A DNA stretch of 57,135 nt from Pseudomonadota bacterium (GTDB lineage Bacteria > Pseudomonadota > Gammaproteobacteria > Burkholderiales > Thiobacillaceae), in assembly GCA_030691265.1 (NCBI GenBank), contig JAUYET010000017.1, positions 1-57,135 on the forward strand. Direction: 5' to 3'. Numbering within the stretch: the stretch's first letter is position 1; every line of letters begins with the position of its first letter. Below are positions 1-8,035 of this stretch, in pieces. Position numbers and translations under genes: made by a program. The notes beneath the pieces are model-generated. The model was not told the DNA's origin and did not search any database. It worked only from the letters and a program-made list of their open reading frames with translations.

Positions 1-1011
1 CGCTTCTTCCTCCACCACGGCGACATGACAGACTCTTCCTCGCTGATCCGCATCATCCAGCAAATCCAGCCCGACGAAATCTACAATCTCGCCGCCCAGT
101 CCCACGTCGCCGTCAGTTTCGAAGAACCCGAATACACCGCCAACTCCGACGCCTTGGGTTCGCTGCGCATCCTCGAAGCCATCCGCATCCTCGGCCTCGA
201 CAAGAAAACCCGCTTCTACCAGGCCAGCACCAGCGAACTGTTCGGCCTGGTCCAGGAAATCCCGCAGAAAGAAACCACCCCGTTCTACCCGCGCAGCCCT
301 TACGCCTGCGCCAAGCTCTACGCCTACTGGATCACCGTCAACTACCGCGAGGCGTATGGCATGTACGCCTGCAACGGCATCCTGTTCAACCACGAAAGCC
401 CGATCCGCGGCGAGACCTTCGTCACCCGCAAGATCACCCGCGCGCTGGCCCGCATCAAACTCAACCTGCAAGACTGTCTGTATCTGGGCAACATGGACGC
501 CAAACGCGACTGGGGCCACGCCAAGGACTACATCGAAATGCAGTGGCTGATGCTGCAACAGGAAAAGCCGGAAGACTTCGTCATCGCCACCGGCGTGCAG
601 TACAGCGTGCGCGACTTCGTCAACGCCGCCGCCAAAGAACTCGGCATGAGCATCCGCTGGGAAGGTACTGGCGTCGACGAAAAAGGCTATCTCCCCTCGC
701 CCGCAAGCGGGAGAGGGGCCGGGGCAGCCAGAGACTTGGCTGACGATGTTGGGCAGCCTAGTCGGTTGGCTGGTAGTCCTATCAGAGAGGGAGAGAAGTG
801 CATCGTCGCCGTCGATTCCCGCTACTTCCGCCCGACCGAAGTCGAAACCCTGCTCGGCGACCCCGCCAAGGCCAAGGCCAAACTTGGCTGGACGCCCAAG
901 ATCACCTTCGACGAGTTGGTGTCCGAAATGGTGCGCGAAGACCTCAAGGCTGCCGAACGCGACGAACTGGTCAAGAAACACGGCTACAAGGCGATGGATT
1001 ACCACGAGTAA
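1..1011 (+). CDS. gmd: GDP-mannose 4,6-dehydratase, 5'-truncated by window edge
   Basis: Converts GDP-D-mannose to GDP-4-keto-6-deoxy-D-mannose, the first step to GDP-L-fucose and other deoxyhexoses for surface polysaccharide. The frame is open from base 1, so the N-terminal Rossmann GxxGxxG lies outside the window. Visible family features are the YNLAAQSHV segment, the catalytic STSELFG, the active-site YACAK (YxxxK), [16 protein letters not shown] and the C-terminal [13 protein letters not shown]. Between GVDEKGY and [11 protein letters not shown] the protein carries about 36 foreign residues, encoded by repeat E1 (about 691-798) read in frame; ordinary family members have only a few residues there. 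The dehydratase core on both sides is intact, so the enzyme may tolerate the insert. fcl follows 0.6 kb downstream. Confidence 0.93.
   Translation, partial: RFFLHHGDMTDSSSLIRIIQQIQPDEIYNLAAQSHVAVSFEEPEYTANSDALGSLRILEAIRILGLDKKTRFYQASTSELFGLVQEIPQKETTPFYPRSPYACAKLYAYWITVNYREAYGMYACNGILFNHESPIRGETFVTRKITRALARIKLNLQDCLYLGNMDAKRDWGHAKDYIEMQWLMLQQEKPEDFVIATGVQYSVRDFVNAAAKELGMSIRWEGTGVDEKGYLPSPASGRGAGAARDLADDVGQPSRLAGSPIREGEKCIVAVDSRYFRPTEVETLLGDPAKAKAKLGWTPKITFDELVSEMVREDLKAAERDELVKKHGYKAMDYHE
691..798 (+). repeat. E-family GC-rich repeat in frame within gmd (E1)
   Basis: Starts with a palindrome (CTCCCCTCGCCCGCAAGCGG, then GAGAGGGGC). It continues with about 65 bp (GGCAGCCAGAGACTTGGC ... TATCAGAGAGGG) that is nearly identical to the segment preceding the DUF559 domain in cobT (about 34470-34553). 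It contains no nuclease. It is translated in the same frame as the cobT copy (both read GAARDLA and SRLAGS). Confidence 0.85.
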
Positions 1012-1015
1012 TTCC

Positions 1016-1321
1016 GTGCCCAAGCTTTACGAATATTTCGGCCTGATCGTTATGTTCTATGCCAATGAACATGACCCGGTTCACGTCCACGGAAAATCCC
1101 AGGGACGTGAATCGCGTGCGGAAATTGTCGTCATCAACGGCAAAGTCGATGAAATTCGCTACACCCCAGTCTTGGGGCGCAGCCCATTGGACAACAATGA
1201 AAGGCGATTTTTCGAAGAAATCGTCAGCGCACGTGCCGACGAAATTGTGTCCAAATGGATTGATTTCTTCGTGTTACATAAACCCATCAAGCCAGAGCGC
1301 ATCACAAGGAGGCTGAAATGA
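1016..1321 (+). CDS. DUF4160 family protein
   Basis: 101 residues from a GTG start (PKLYEYFGLIVMFYANEH...); an upstream extension of the frame only shadows gmd. The family signature is the N-terminal YxFGLIVxFYxNEHxPxHVH segment. DUF4160 proteins usually pair with DUF2442, as here, where the stop overlaps the next ATG (ATGA). The pair is widely suspected to be a toxin-antitoxin-like module, but I know of no established activity. It sits between gmd and fcl, two genes that are usually adjacent, and is visibly richer in A/T than its neighbours, which suggests later insertion. Confidence 0.8.
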   Translation: MPKLYEYFGLIVMFYANEHDPVHVHGKSQGRESRAEIVVINGKVDEIRYTPVLGRSPLDNNERRFFEEIVSARADEIVSKWIDFFVLHKPIKPERITRRLK

Positions 1322-1599
1322 GTTCAAAGGTGATCAATATCGTCTCTGCAACGCAAATCGGAAAATATCAACTACGACTGTGTTTCGATGACGGTACAAC
1401 TCAAGACGTTGATTTCGGCTCTTTTCTAAGTCGGTCACAACACCCGGAAATCAGAGCCTATCTAGATGACGCACGTTTCAATGCATACCGTCTGGAACAC
1501 GGGGAGCTGATCTGGGGCGACTACGACCTGTGCTTTCCCATCATCGATCTCTATAACAACCAGATTGAAAAAGCCGCATCAATGCGAGCTGTAGCGTAA
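1318..1599 (+). CDS. DUF2442 family protein
   Basis: 93 residues with an AAGGAGG ribosome-binding site 5-6 bases before the ATG. It overlaps the DUF4160 stop codon by four bases, so the two are translationally coupled. DUF2442 members are small proteins often found as the partner of DUF4160 and proposed to be antitoxin- or DNA-binding-like. The [11 protein letters not shown] and [17 protein letters not shown] segments are typical. Base composition is less GC-rich than gmd or fcl. Its function is not known. Confidence 0.8.
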   Translation: MSSKVINIVSATQIGKYQLRLCFDDGTTQDVDFGSFLSRSQHPEIRAYLDDARFNAYRLEHGELIWGDYDLCFPIIDLYNNQIEKAASMRAVA

Positions 1600-1619
1600 T
1601 CAACCCGCCCGAAACCAGC

Positions 1620-2600
1620 ATGACCCCCACCGCCAAAATCTACATCGCCGGCCACCGTGGCCTGGTCGGCTCCGCCCTCGTCCGCAACCTGCAAGCCAAG
1701 GGCCACAGCCACTTCCTCACCCGGACTCACGCCGAACTCGACCTCACCGACCAGGCTGCTGTCGAAGCCTTCTTCGCCCAGGAAAAGCCCGACTACGTCT
1801 TCCTCGCCGCCGCCAAAGTCGGCGGCATTCACGCCAACAACGAATACCCCGCCGAATTCATCCGCGACAACCTCGCCATCCAGACCAACCTGATCCACGC
1901 CGCCTGGAAGAACGACGTCAAGCGCCTGCTATTTCTGGGCTCAAGCTGCATCTACCCCAAGCAGTGCCCGCAGCCGATGAAAGAGGAATACCTCCTCACC
2001 GGCCCGCTGGAAGCCACCAATCGCCCCTACGCCCTGGCCAAGATCGCCGGCGTGGAAATGTGCTGGAGCTACAACCGGCAATACGGCACCCGATACCTCG
2101 CCGTCATGCCCACCAATCTCTACGGCCCCGGCGACAACTACCATCCGGAGAACAGCCACGTCATCCCGGCGCTGATCCGCAAATTTCACGAAGCCAAACA
2201 AAGCAACGCCCCCGCCGTCACGGTCTGGGGCACCGGCACGCCCAAACGCGAATTCCTCTACAGCGAAGACATGGCCGACGCCTGCGTCCACCTGATGAAC
2301 CTGCCGGATGAACTGTTCCAGTCCCTGCTGGGCAGCGACGAAGCCAAGACCGGCATCTTCATGCCACCTCTGGTCAACATCGGCGTCGGCGAAGACCTCA
2401 CCATCAAGGAACTGGCCGAAACCGTGAAAGCCGTAGTCGGCTACAGCGGCGACATCGTTTTCGACGCCAGCAAGCCCGACGGCACCCCGCGCAAGCTGAT
2501 GGACGTCTCCCGCCTGCATGGCATGGGCTGGCGAGCAAAGACAACGTTCGAAGAAGGATTGGTCCGCGCCTATGCCGATTTCATCGCACAGCGCGATTGA
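1620..2600 (+). CDS. fcl: GDP-L-fucose synthase
   Basis: 326 residues, normal family length. An NADPH-dependent 3,5-epimerase/4-reductase of the extended SDR class that turns the Gmd product into GDP-L-fucose. The sequence shows the dinucleotide-binding GHRGLVGSA near residue 11, [11 protein letters not shown], the catalytic GSSCIYP, the YALAK (YxxxK) pair and NLYGPGDN. With gmd it forms a two-enzyme pathway. The DUF4160/DUF2442 pair separates the two genes. Confidence 0.95.
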   Translation: MTPTAKIYIAGHRGLVGSALVRNLQAKGHSHFLTRTHAELDLTDQAAVEAFFAQEKPDYVFLAAAKVGGIHANNEYPAEFIRDNLAIQTNLIHAAWKNDVKRLLFLGSSCIYPKQCPQPMKEEYLLTGPLEATNRPYALAKIAGVEMCWSYNRQYGTRYLAVMPTNLYGPGDNYHPENSHVIPALIRKFHEAKQSNAPAVTVWGTGTPKREFLYSEDMADACVHLMNLPDELFQSLLGSDEAKTGIFMPPLVNIGVGEDLTIKELAETVKAVVGYSGDIVFDASKPDGTPRKLMDVSRLHGMGWRAKTTFEEGLVRAYADFIAQRD

Positions 2601-2866
2601 CCGGAATCGAAAATGCGAATCTGGATATCTCGGTGCAAACGGTAATCACGCATAGGTGTTATCGCCGCCGTGCAGGTCGGTTTGGATGCGTCACTTACCG
2701 CCTTGTTGCCCAAAGCGGATGAGTTGACCTTTGAGGGTCTGGAGCAACTGGTTTGGAATTCTTCCCAGACCAGGCAACATTGATTTCAGTCCGAAGGAAT
2801 GACACAAACCTTATTCGTGACACCGCCGATTCATCATCGCCAACGCCCGTCAGCGCAAGCCTGCCT
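2601..2866 (+). other. Gene-free stretch with a possible gene remnant
   Basis: Between fcl and fic. One frame is open from 2646 to 2783 and reads like a protein C-terminus (GVIAAVQVGLDASLTALL...), but it has no start codon and I recognise no family. It may be the end of a degraded gene. No repeat or terminator was recognised. Confidence 0.3.
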
Positions 2867-4024
2867 ATGAACGCCTCCACCCCCTTCCAACCCCGCTTCC
2901 ATTACACCCACGCGATGGCCCGCGACCTGGGCATCATCGAAGCGGCACGGGCGGTGATTGACGTTTTGCCCCTGCCGCCCGACCAGGAACTGCGTCTGCG
3001 CCAGGCGGCACGGCAGCGGGCGACGCGCAATTCCACCCGCATCGAGGGCAATACCCTGAACTCCGAAGAGGTGGGGCGGGCGGTGATGGCGGTGGGCAAG
3101 AGCCAGACCGAGATGCAGCAGGAGGTGCGCAACTACTGGCGCGCGTTGGAGTGGATCGAAGAACAGCTCGAAGGCAATCGCCAGCCGTCGGAGGAATTCA
3201 TCCGCGAGCTGCACGCCATCATCCTGGTGCGCGGCATGGGGCGGCGGGGGACGCGCAGCGATTACCGGGTGGAGGAGTGCCCGGTGGTCGATTCCGCCAC
3301 CCGGCGCATCGACTATGCGCCGCCCATACCCAGGGATGTTCCGGCTTTGATGCGCGGGCTGATCGCCTGGTGGCGCGGACCCGAGGCCGCCGCTCTGCCG
3401 GGGCCGGTGCGCGCCGGGTTGCTGGCGCATCGTTTCGTCAGCATCCATCCCTTCAGCGACGGCAACGGTCGTACTGCGCGCGCTCTGGCCACCACGGAGC
3501 TTTGGCGCAGCGGTTACGACATGCGCGGTTTTCTCTCTCTGGAAGAGCATTACACGGCGGATTTGGGTGCCTATTACGACAACCTGCAAATGGGTTTGCC
3601 GGTGAACTATTACGACGGGCGCCACGACCCGGACCACAGTCAGTGGCTGGGCTATTTTCTGGCGACCATGGCTCAGGCGTCGGAGGCGCTGCGCCGCCAG
3701 GCCATTGCCCTGTATGAACCGGAACGAAAACCCGCGCCACCGTGGGGAAAGTTGCGGCGGGTGCAGCAGCAACTGCTGACTCGTCTCTTGATGCGCGGCA
3801 TCGAGCAAGGCGAAGCGGCCATGACCTTCAGCCCGACGGACATGGTGGAGTGGTATGGCGTATCGGCCACCACGGCGCGGGAATGGCTGGCGCAATGGCG
3901 CGAGGAGATGTTTGTCGTGCCGGTCAAAGCCGAGGCGCAACGCATCCGTGCGTACTCCCTATCGGAATACTGGTTGGGGTTGCTGAAAAACGTGCTGATT
4001 AACGCAAGCGTTAGCGCAAGCTGA
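2867..4024 (+). CDS. Fic family protein, class II (probable AMPylator)
   Basis: About 385 residues from the ATG at 2867, the first Met giving a normal N-terminus (MNASTPFQPRFHYTH). The Fic core motif HPFSDGNGRTAR (HPFxxGNGRxxR) is intact, so it should transfer AMP or a related nucleotide to a target hydroxyl. An N-terminal S-x-x-x-E-G inhibitory helix motif (STRIEGN) about 130 residues before the core makes it a class II, self-inhibited Fic. The C-terminal third resembles a winged-helix region, common in this subgroup. The target cannot be read from sequence. It stands alone, with no antitoxin gene beside it. Confidence 0.88.
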   Translation: MNASTPFQPRFHYTHAMARDLGIIEAARAVIDVLPLPPDQELRLRQAARQRATRNSTRIEGNTLNSEEVGRAVMAVGKSQTEMQQEVRNYWRALEWIEEQLEGNRQPSEEFIRELHAIILVRGMGRRGTRSDYRVEECPVVDSATRRIDYAPPIPRDVPALMRGLIAWWRGPEAAALPGPVRAGLLAHRFVSIHPFSDGNGRTARALATTELWRSGYDMRGFLSLEEHYTADLGAYYDNLQMGLPVNYYDGRHDPDHSQWLGYFLATMAQASEALRRQAIALYEPERKPAPPWGKLRRVQQQLLTRLLMRGIEQGEAAMTFSPTDMVEWYGVSATTAREWLAQWREEMFVVPVKAEAQRIRAYSLSEYWLGLLKNVLINASVSAS

Positions 4025-4131
4025 TTAGCGTTTGTGTGGGTGTTTTTCTTTACAAGAACGCTATAGGTAGTTTTTAGACAAAGAAATAGCGCAACCAGGA
4101 GCCCTGCGTTAACGCCGATAACGCCCTGGCC

Positions 4132-5121
4132 TCACCCCTTCTCCTCCCCATACTTCTTCAATTTCCGCCACAGCGAAACCCGGTCGATACCCAGCATCTG
4201 GGCGGCCAAAGTCTGATTGCCGCCGGCTTCTGCCAGCACCCAGAGGATGTAGTCGCGTTCGTATTCTTCCAGCGGAATCACGCGGCCGTCGCGGCGGCGG
4301 AAGGCGCGGATGGTGAGGTCGCGCAGGTCGTCGGGCAGGTGGGCGGCTTCCAAAGTGTCGCCCTGGCAGATGGCGACGCCGCGTTCGATGATGTTTTCCA
4401 GTTCGCGCACGTTGCCGGGGAAGTCGTAGGCTTTGAGCAGGGCCAGCGCCTCGTCCGAGACGGTGCGTACCGATTTGCCCATTTCCGGCGCGGCGCGGTC
4501 GAGGAAGTGCTGGGTGAGGAGGGGAATGTCCCCGCGCCGTTCGGCCAGCGGCGGGATGTGCAGGTTGACGACGTTGAGCCGGTAATAGAGATCCTGCCGA
4601 AAGCGGCCTTCCGCGACCCAGTCCTTCATGTTGCGGTTGCTGGCGGCGATGAAGCGGACGTCCACTTTTACCGGTTTGGTGCCGCCCACTGGCAGCGCTT
4701 CTTTTTCCTGGACGGCGCGTAACAGTTTGACCTGCATGACCAGCGACATTTCCGTGACTTCGTCGAGAAACAGCGTGCCGCCGTCGGCGGCGACCAGTAG
4801 GCCGGTCTTGCCGATGGCGCCGGTGAAGGCGCCTTTTTCATGGCCGAACAGTTCGTTGGCCAGCAATTCCTCGTTGAAAGCGCCGCAGTTCACCGCCAGG
4901 AAGGGCGCAACGCCACGGCCGTCGGCGCGGCCGCTATGGTCGTGCAGGTAGCGCGCAAAAAGCTCTTTGCCGGTGCCGGATTCGCCGGTGACCAGGATAT
5001 TGCAGCCAGTGGGGGCGACCTGGCGCGCCATATCGAGCAGTTTCTGCATGCCGCTGTCGCGGGTGATGACGCGCGGGTGGATTTGCTTGCTGTGCCGGGA
5101 TTGCATTAGCGGGGAGGTCAT
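4132..5121 (-). CDS. Sigma-54 interaction domain transcriptional activator (no receiver domain)
   Basis: About 329 residues starting at MTSPLM; an upstream ATG at 5148 would add nine residues. An AAA+ enhancer-binding protein that drives open-complex formation by sigma-54 RNA polymerase. Visible are Walker A GESGTGKE, the sigma-54 contact loop GAFTGA, Walker B GGTLFLDE, the R-finger region and a C-terminal Fis-type helix-turn-helix (NQTLAAQMLGIDRVSLWRKL). It has only about 30 residues before the AAA+ domain, so no receiver or GAF sensor: its activity must be set by partner, expression or ligand. It is divergent from the UspA-like/sulP genes, where a -24/-12 promoter and a candidate binding palindrome are found, so it probably controls inorganic-carbon uptake (inference). 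Confidence 0.92.
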   Translation of the reverse strand: MTSPLMQSRHSKQIHPRVITRDSGMQKLLDMARQVAPTGCNILVTGESGTGKELFARYLHDHSGRADGRGVAPFLAVNCGAFNEELLANELFGHEKGAFTGAIGKTGLLVAADGGTLFLDEVTEMSLVMQVKLLRAVQEKEALPVGGTKPVKVDVRFIAASNRNMKDWVAEGRFRQDLYYRLNVVNLHIPPLAERRGDIPLLTQHFLDRAAPEMGKSVRTVSDEALALLKAYDFPGNVRELENIIERGVAICQGDTLEAAHLPDDLRDLTIRAFRRRDGRVIPLEEYERDYILWVLAEAGGNQTLAAQMLGIDRVSLWRKLKKYGEEKG

Positions 5122-5129
5122 AACCGAAG

Positions 5130-5147
5130 TGTAACAGCGGTGTTGCA
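5130..5147. promoter_or_regulatory. Candidate upstream activator site (inverted repeat)
   Basis: TGTAACA-GCGG-TGTTGCA, a 7-bp inverted repeat with one mismatch. It lies about 75-90 bp upstream of the -24/-12 promoter, the usual place for an enhancer-binding protein site, next to the gene for such a protein. Assignment is by position and symmetry only. Confidence 0.4.
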
Positions 5148-5220
5148 AAGTGAAACGTCTATGGCGGGATATGGGCTTTCGCGAAGCGGTTATTTCAATC
5201 TGTCAGCGGGATTTCCATGG

Positions 5221-5237
5221 TTGGCATGTTTGTTGCT
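5221..5237 (+). promoter_or_regulatory. Sigma-54 (-24/-12) promoter
   Basis: TTGGCATGTTTGTTGCT matches the sigma-54 consensus TGGCAY-R-N4-TTGCW, with GG and GC at the required spacing. Predicted transcription start is near 5248. It reads toward the UspA-like gene and sulP, and the divergent neighbour encodes a sigma-54 activator. Confidence 0.75.
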
Positions 5238-5293
5238 GATGTCCACGCCTGCTAATGCCTACGCCGATTTTATTTTCCAATGTCGCCCGCTCA

Positions 5294-5668
5294 ATGAAAC
5301 GCCGCATCGTCGTCGCCCTGCGACCGGTTTCGCCGGTGGAGCGCTTGCTGAAGGTAGGCGCTGCGCTGTGCCGGCGCATGGAGGCCGAGCTGGAAGTGCT
5401 GGCCGATCCGATGCGGCCGGACTGGGGCGACATCGAGTCGCGTCTGGCCGCGCTGGAAAAGGATGGCGTCGCTTGCCGGCTGACCCCGGCGCCCGGACTG
5501 GATGCCCGCCATATCGTCGAACACGCGCGGCAGCACGAGTGCGTGACCTCCGTGGTGGTCGGCCGTCCCGCCGCCTGGGCCGGCGATGGCCATGTCGATC
5601 CCTGGAGCAAGCTGGAATGCCCGCTGGTTGCGGCCTCCGATCACCCCGATTTACCTGAAGAAAAATAA
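5294..5668 (+). CDS. UspA-like small protein
   Basis: 124 residues from the ATG at 5294 (MKRRIVVALRP); an in-frame ATG at 5255 would add 13 residues and lies very close to the predicted transcription start. The N-terminal beta strand, the alternating pattern, and the C-terminal SVVVGRP resemble a universal stress protein fold, although the nucleotide-binding G-x2-G-x9-G(S/T) loop is not clear. It is the first gene after the sigma-54 promoter and precedes sulP, so a regulatory partner of the transporter is plausible. Family assignment is moderate. Confidence 0.5.
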   Translation: MKRRIVVALRPVSPVERLLKVGAALCRRMEAELEVLADPMRPDWGDIESRLAALEKDGVACRLTPAPGLDARHIVEHARQHECVTSVVVGRPAAWAGDGHVDPWSKLECPLVAASDHPDLPEEK

Positions 5669-5828
5669 GGGTCTGTGCATGAATAACTCGAACATTCTGG
5701 CAGCACTGGCGGGCGCGCTGCCGCGTTGCCGGTCGCTTGCAGGGAATGACCATGCGGCGCGCCCGGCGCCTTGCATCGCATCCCGCCAGCACACCCATAA
5801 TTGTCCAACTTATTCATGAACAGACCCT
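5668..5828. repeat. 19-bp inverted repeat flanking the sulP leader
   Basis: AGGGTCTGTGCATGAATAA at 5668-5686 is repeated in inverted form at 5810-5828 (TTATTCATGAACAGACCCT), 18 of 19 bases matching, with 123 bp between. The right arm covers the first candidate sulP start codon (5816). A 46-codon frame (5678-5818) lies between but is not recognisable. The arms could form a long leader stem or be the ends of a small insertion. Confidence 0.6.
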
Positions 5829-7957
5829 CAGCCATGCACAAATTCGCTCGTTTCCTCCCTTTCCTGCGCTGGTTCCCGATGGGCGGCGATGCCGTCAAGG
5901 CGGACTTCATGGCCGGCCTCACCGTCGCGCTGGTGCTGATTCCGCAGTCGATGGCCTACGCGCAGTTGGCGGGTTTGCCGGCCTATTACGGTTTGTATGC
6001 GGCTTTCTTGCCGGTGGCGGTGGCGGCGTTGTGGGGTTCGTCCAACCAGCTCGGCACCGGCCCGGTGGCGGTGGTTTCGCTGTTGACCGCTTCCAGCCTG
6101 GCGACTTTGGCTGCGCCCGGTTCCGAGGCTTTCGTCGCACTGGCCATCATGCTGGCGTTGCTGGTGGGCATCATTCAGTTGCTGCTCGGGACGTTCAAGC
6201 TGGGTGTCATCGTCAACTTCCTGTCGCATCCGGTCATCGTCGGCTTCACCAACGCGGCGGCGATCATCATCGCGCTGTCGCAGGTGTCCAAGCTGTTCGG
6301 CGTGCCGATGGGGCGCAGCGAGCATTTCATCAACGACATCGTCGGCGTGTTCCAGCAGATCGGCGATACCCATATGCCCACCCTGGCGATGGGCGTGGCG
6401 GCCATCGTCCTGATGTGGGCGGTGAAGAGGTTCAAGCCGAAGCTGCCCGGCGTGCTGATCGCGGTGGTGTTGACGACGGTCATTTCCTACGCCATCGGTT
6501 TCGAAAAAAAGGCGACGCTGCCCACCGATGAAGTGGCCGACCCGCAGATCGTGACGATGATTCTCGAATACGAAGCCGCCGAAAAAGAGCTGACCACGCT
6601 CAACGAAAACGCCTTGGCCAACGATGCGGAAGCCAAGAAACTGGAGCAGCGGAAGCCGCGCAACGAGCCCTTCATCCTGGCGCTGCGTTACCAGGCCGAC
6701 CTGCTGCATTCCCAGGCCAAAGTGCTGGAAGAGGGCAACGGCAAGCGACTGAAGGAGCTGCGCAAACTCCGCTTCGAGCGCGAGGTGAAGGCGGACGGCA
6801 AGCCGGGCGCCCTGCACCGCAAGGATGCGGCGCCGGCCGGCGTGAATACCGACGGCGAGACCTGGAAGATCGCCAAGATCGCCAAGGGCGAAGTCAAGCT
6901 GGCCGGCGGCGGCGAGGTGGTGGGCACGATCCCGGAAGGACTGCCCAGCATCGCCATGCCCAATCTGGATATGAGCAAGCTGGCTTCGTTGCTGTCGGCC
7001 GCGCTGGTGATCTCCCTGGTCGGCTTCATGGAGGCGATTTCCATCGCCAAGGCCATCGCCGCCAAGACCAAGCAGCGCCTCGATCCTAACCAGGAACTGA
7101 TCGGCCAGGGCCTGGCCAACATCGTCGGCTCCTTTTCCCAGTCGTTCCCGGTCTCCGGCTCGTTCTCGCGCTCGGCGGTGAACCAGAATTCCGGCGCCAA
7201 GACCGGCATGGCCTCGGTGTACACGGCCGCGCTGGTGCTGCTCACCCTGCTGTTCCTGACCCCGCTGCTGTATCACCTGCCGCAGGCGGTGTTGGCGGCG
7301 ATCATCATCATGGCGGTGATCGGCCTGGTGAACTTCGAGGCGGTGAAACACGCCTGGCACGCCAACAAGCATGACGGCGCGGCCTCCATCGTGACCTTCA
7401 TCGCCACCATGGCCTTCGCCCCGCACCTGGACAACGGCATCATGGTCGGCGCCGGGCTGGCGTTGATCCTGTTCCTGATGCGCACGATGAAGCCGCGCGT
7501 GGCCCAGTTGGGCCGCTTCAAGGACGGCACGCTGCGCGACATCAGCGTCAACCCGGGGATTCCCACCAGCGAACACGTGGTGGCGATGCGCTTCGACGGC
7601 CAGCTCTACTTCGCCAACGTGTCGTATTTCGAGGACACCATCCTGTCGGCGTTGGCCGACCATCCCAAGGCGACCTACTTCCTGGTGGTGGGCGATGGCA
7701 TCAACCAGCTCGATGCTTCCGGCGAGGAGGTTATCCATCACCTGGTCACTCGCCTCAAGGACGCGGGCGTCACCCTGGTGTTCTCCGGCCTGAAGAAGCA
7801 GGTGCTGGACGTGATGCGCGCCACCGGCCTGTTCGATCTGATCACCCAGGCCAACATCTTCGCCACCGAGGATCAGGCGCTGGCTGCGGTCTATGAGCGG
7901 CTGGGCGATGCGGCCGGGGACGATATGTTCTGTCTGACCAAGCCGGTCGCGGCGTGA
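5816..7957 (+). CDS. SulP family anion permease with STAS domain
   Basis: About 713 residues from ATG 5816; ATG 5834 is an alternative start. SulP permeases carry sulfate, bicarbonate and similar anions. The N-terminal membrane domain (DFMAGLTVALVLIPQSMAYA) is typical, as are SGSFSRSAVN in the second half and the cytoplasmic STAS domain at the C-terminus (from about residue 585, VVGDGINQLDASGEE). Unusual is a charged, hydrophilic, partly coiled-coil-like insert of about 125 residues (roughly 239-364) between membrane segments, rich in Glu and Lys. The neighbouring DAB genes and carbonic anhydrase point to bicarbonate as substrate (inference). Confidence 0.9.
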   Translation: MNRPSAMHKFARFLPFLRWFPMGGDAVKADFMAGLTVALVLIPQSMAYAQLAGLPAYYGLYAAFLPVAVAALWGSSNQLGTGPVAVVSLLTASSLATLAAPGSEAFVALAIMLALLVGIIQLLLGTFKLGVIVNFLSHPVIVGFTNAAAIIIALSQVSKLFGVPMGRSEHFINDIVGVFQQIGDTHMPTLAMGVAAIVLMWAVKRFKPKLPGVLIAVVLTTVISYAIGFEKKATLPTDEVADPQIVTMILEYEAAEKELTTLNENALANDAEAKKLEQRKPRNEPFILALRYQADLLHSQAKVLEEGNGKRLKELRKLRFEREVKADGKPGALHRKDAAPAGVNTDGETWKIAKIAKGEVKLAGGGEVVGTIPEGLPSIAMPNLDMSKLASLLSAALVISLVGFMEAISIAKAIAAKTKQRLDPNQELIGQGLANIVGSFSQSFPVSGSFSRSAVNQNSGAKTGMASVYTAALVLLTLLFLTPLLYHLPQAVLAAIIIMAVIGLVNFEAVKHAWHANKHDGAASIVTFIATMAFAPHLDNGIMVGAGLALILFLMRTMKPRVAQLGRFKDGTLRDISVNPGIPTSEHVVAMRFDGQLYFANVSYFEDTILSALADHPKATYFLVVGDGINQLDASGEEVIHHLVTRLKDAGVTLVFSGLKKQVLDVMRATGLFDLITQANIFATEDQALAAVYERLGDAAGDDMFCLTKPVAA

Positions 7958-7971
7958 CGGAACAGAGTTTC

Positions 7972-8016
7972 GTAGGGTGCGCCGTGCGCACCGATGGTGC
8001 GCACGGCGCACCCTAC
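7972..8016. repeat. GTAGG repeat, B type, between sulP and the NuoM-like gene
   Basis: 45-bp inverted pair. It starts GTAGG-GTGCGC-CGT-GCGCAC and ends as its reverse complement in CCTAC. It lies 20 bp before the next gene's GTG start, inside the probable operon. Confidence 0.9.
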
Positions 8017-8035
8017 AACACCTAAAAATCCGCCC

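Noticed and set aside
746-1015. N-terminal extension of the DUF4160 protein
   Set aside because: It overlaps gmd in another frame and is unlike the family; GTG 1016 gives the normal N-terminus.
5828-8011. 727-residue open frame opposite sulP
   Set aside because: His/Gln/Arg/Gly-rich translation without any domain; a shadow caused by high GC. The same holds for the long antisense frames opposite dabA, the NuoM-like genes and the symporter.
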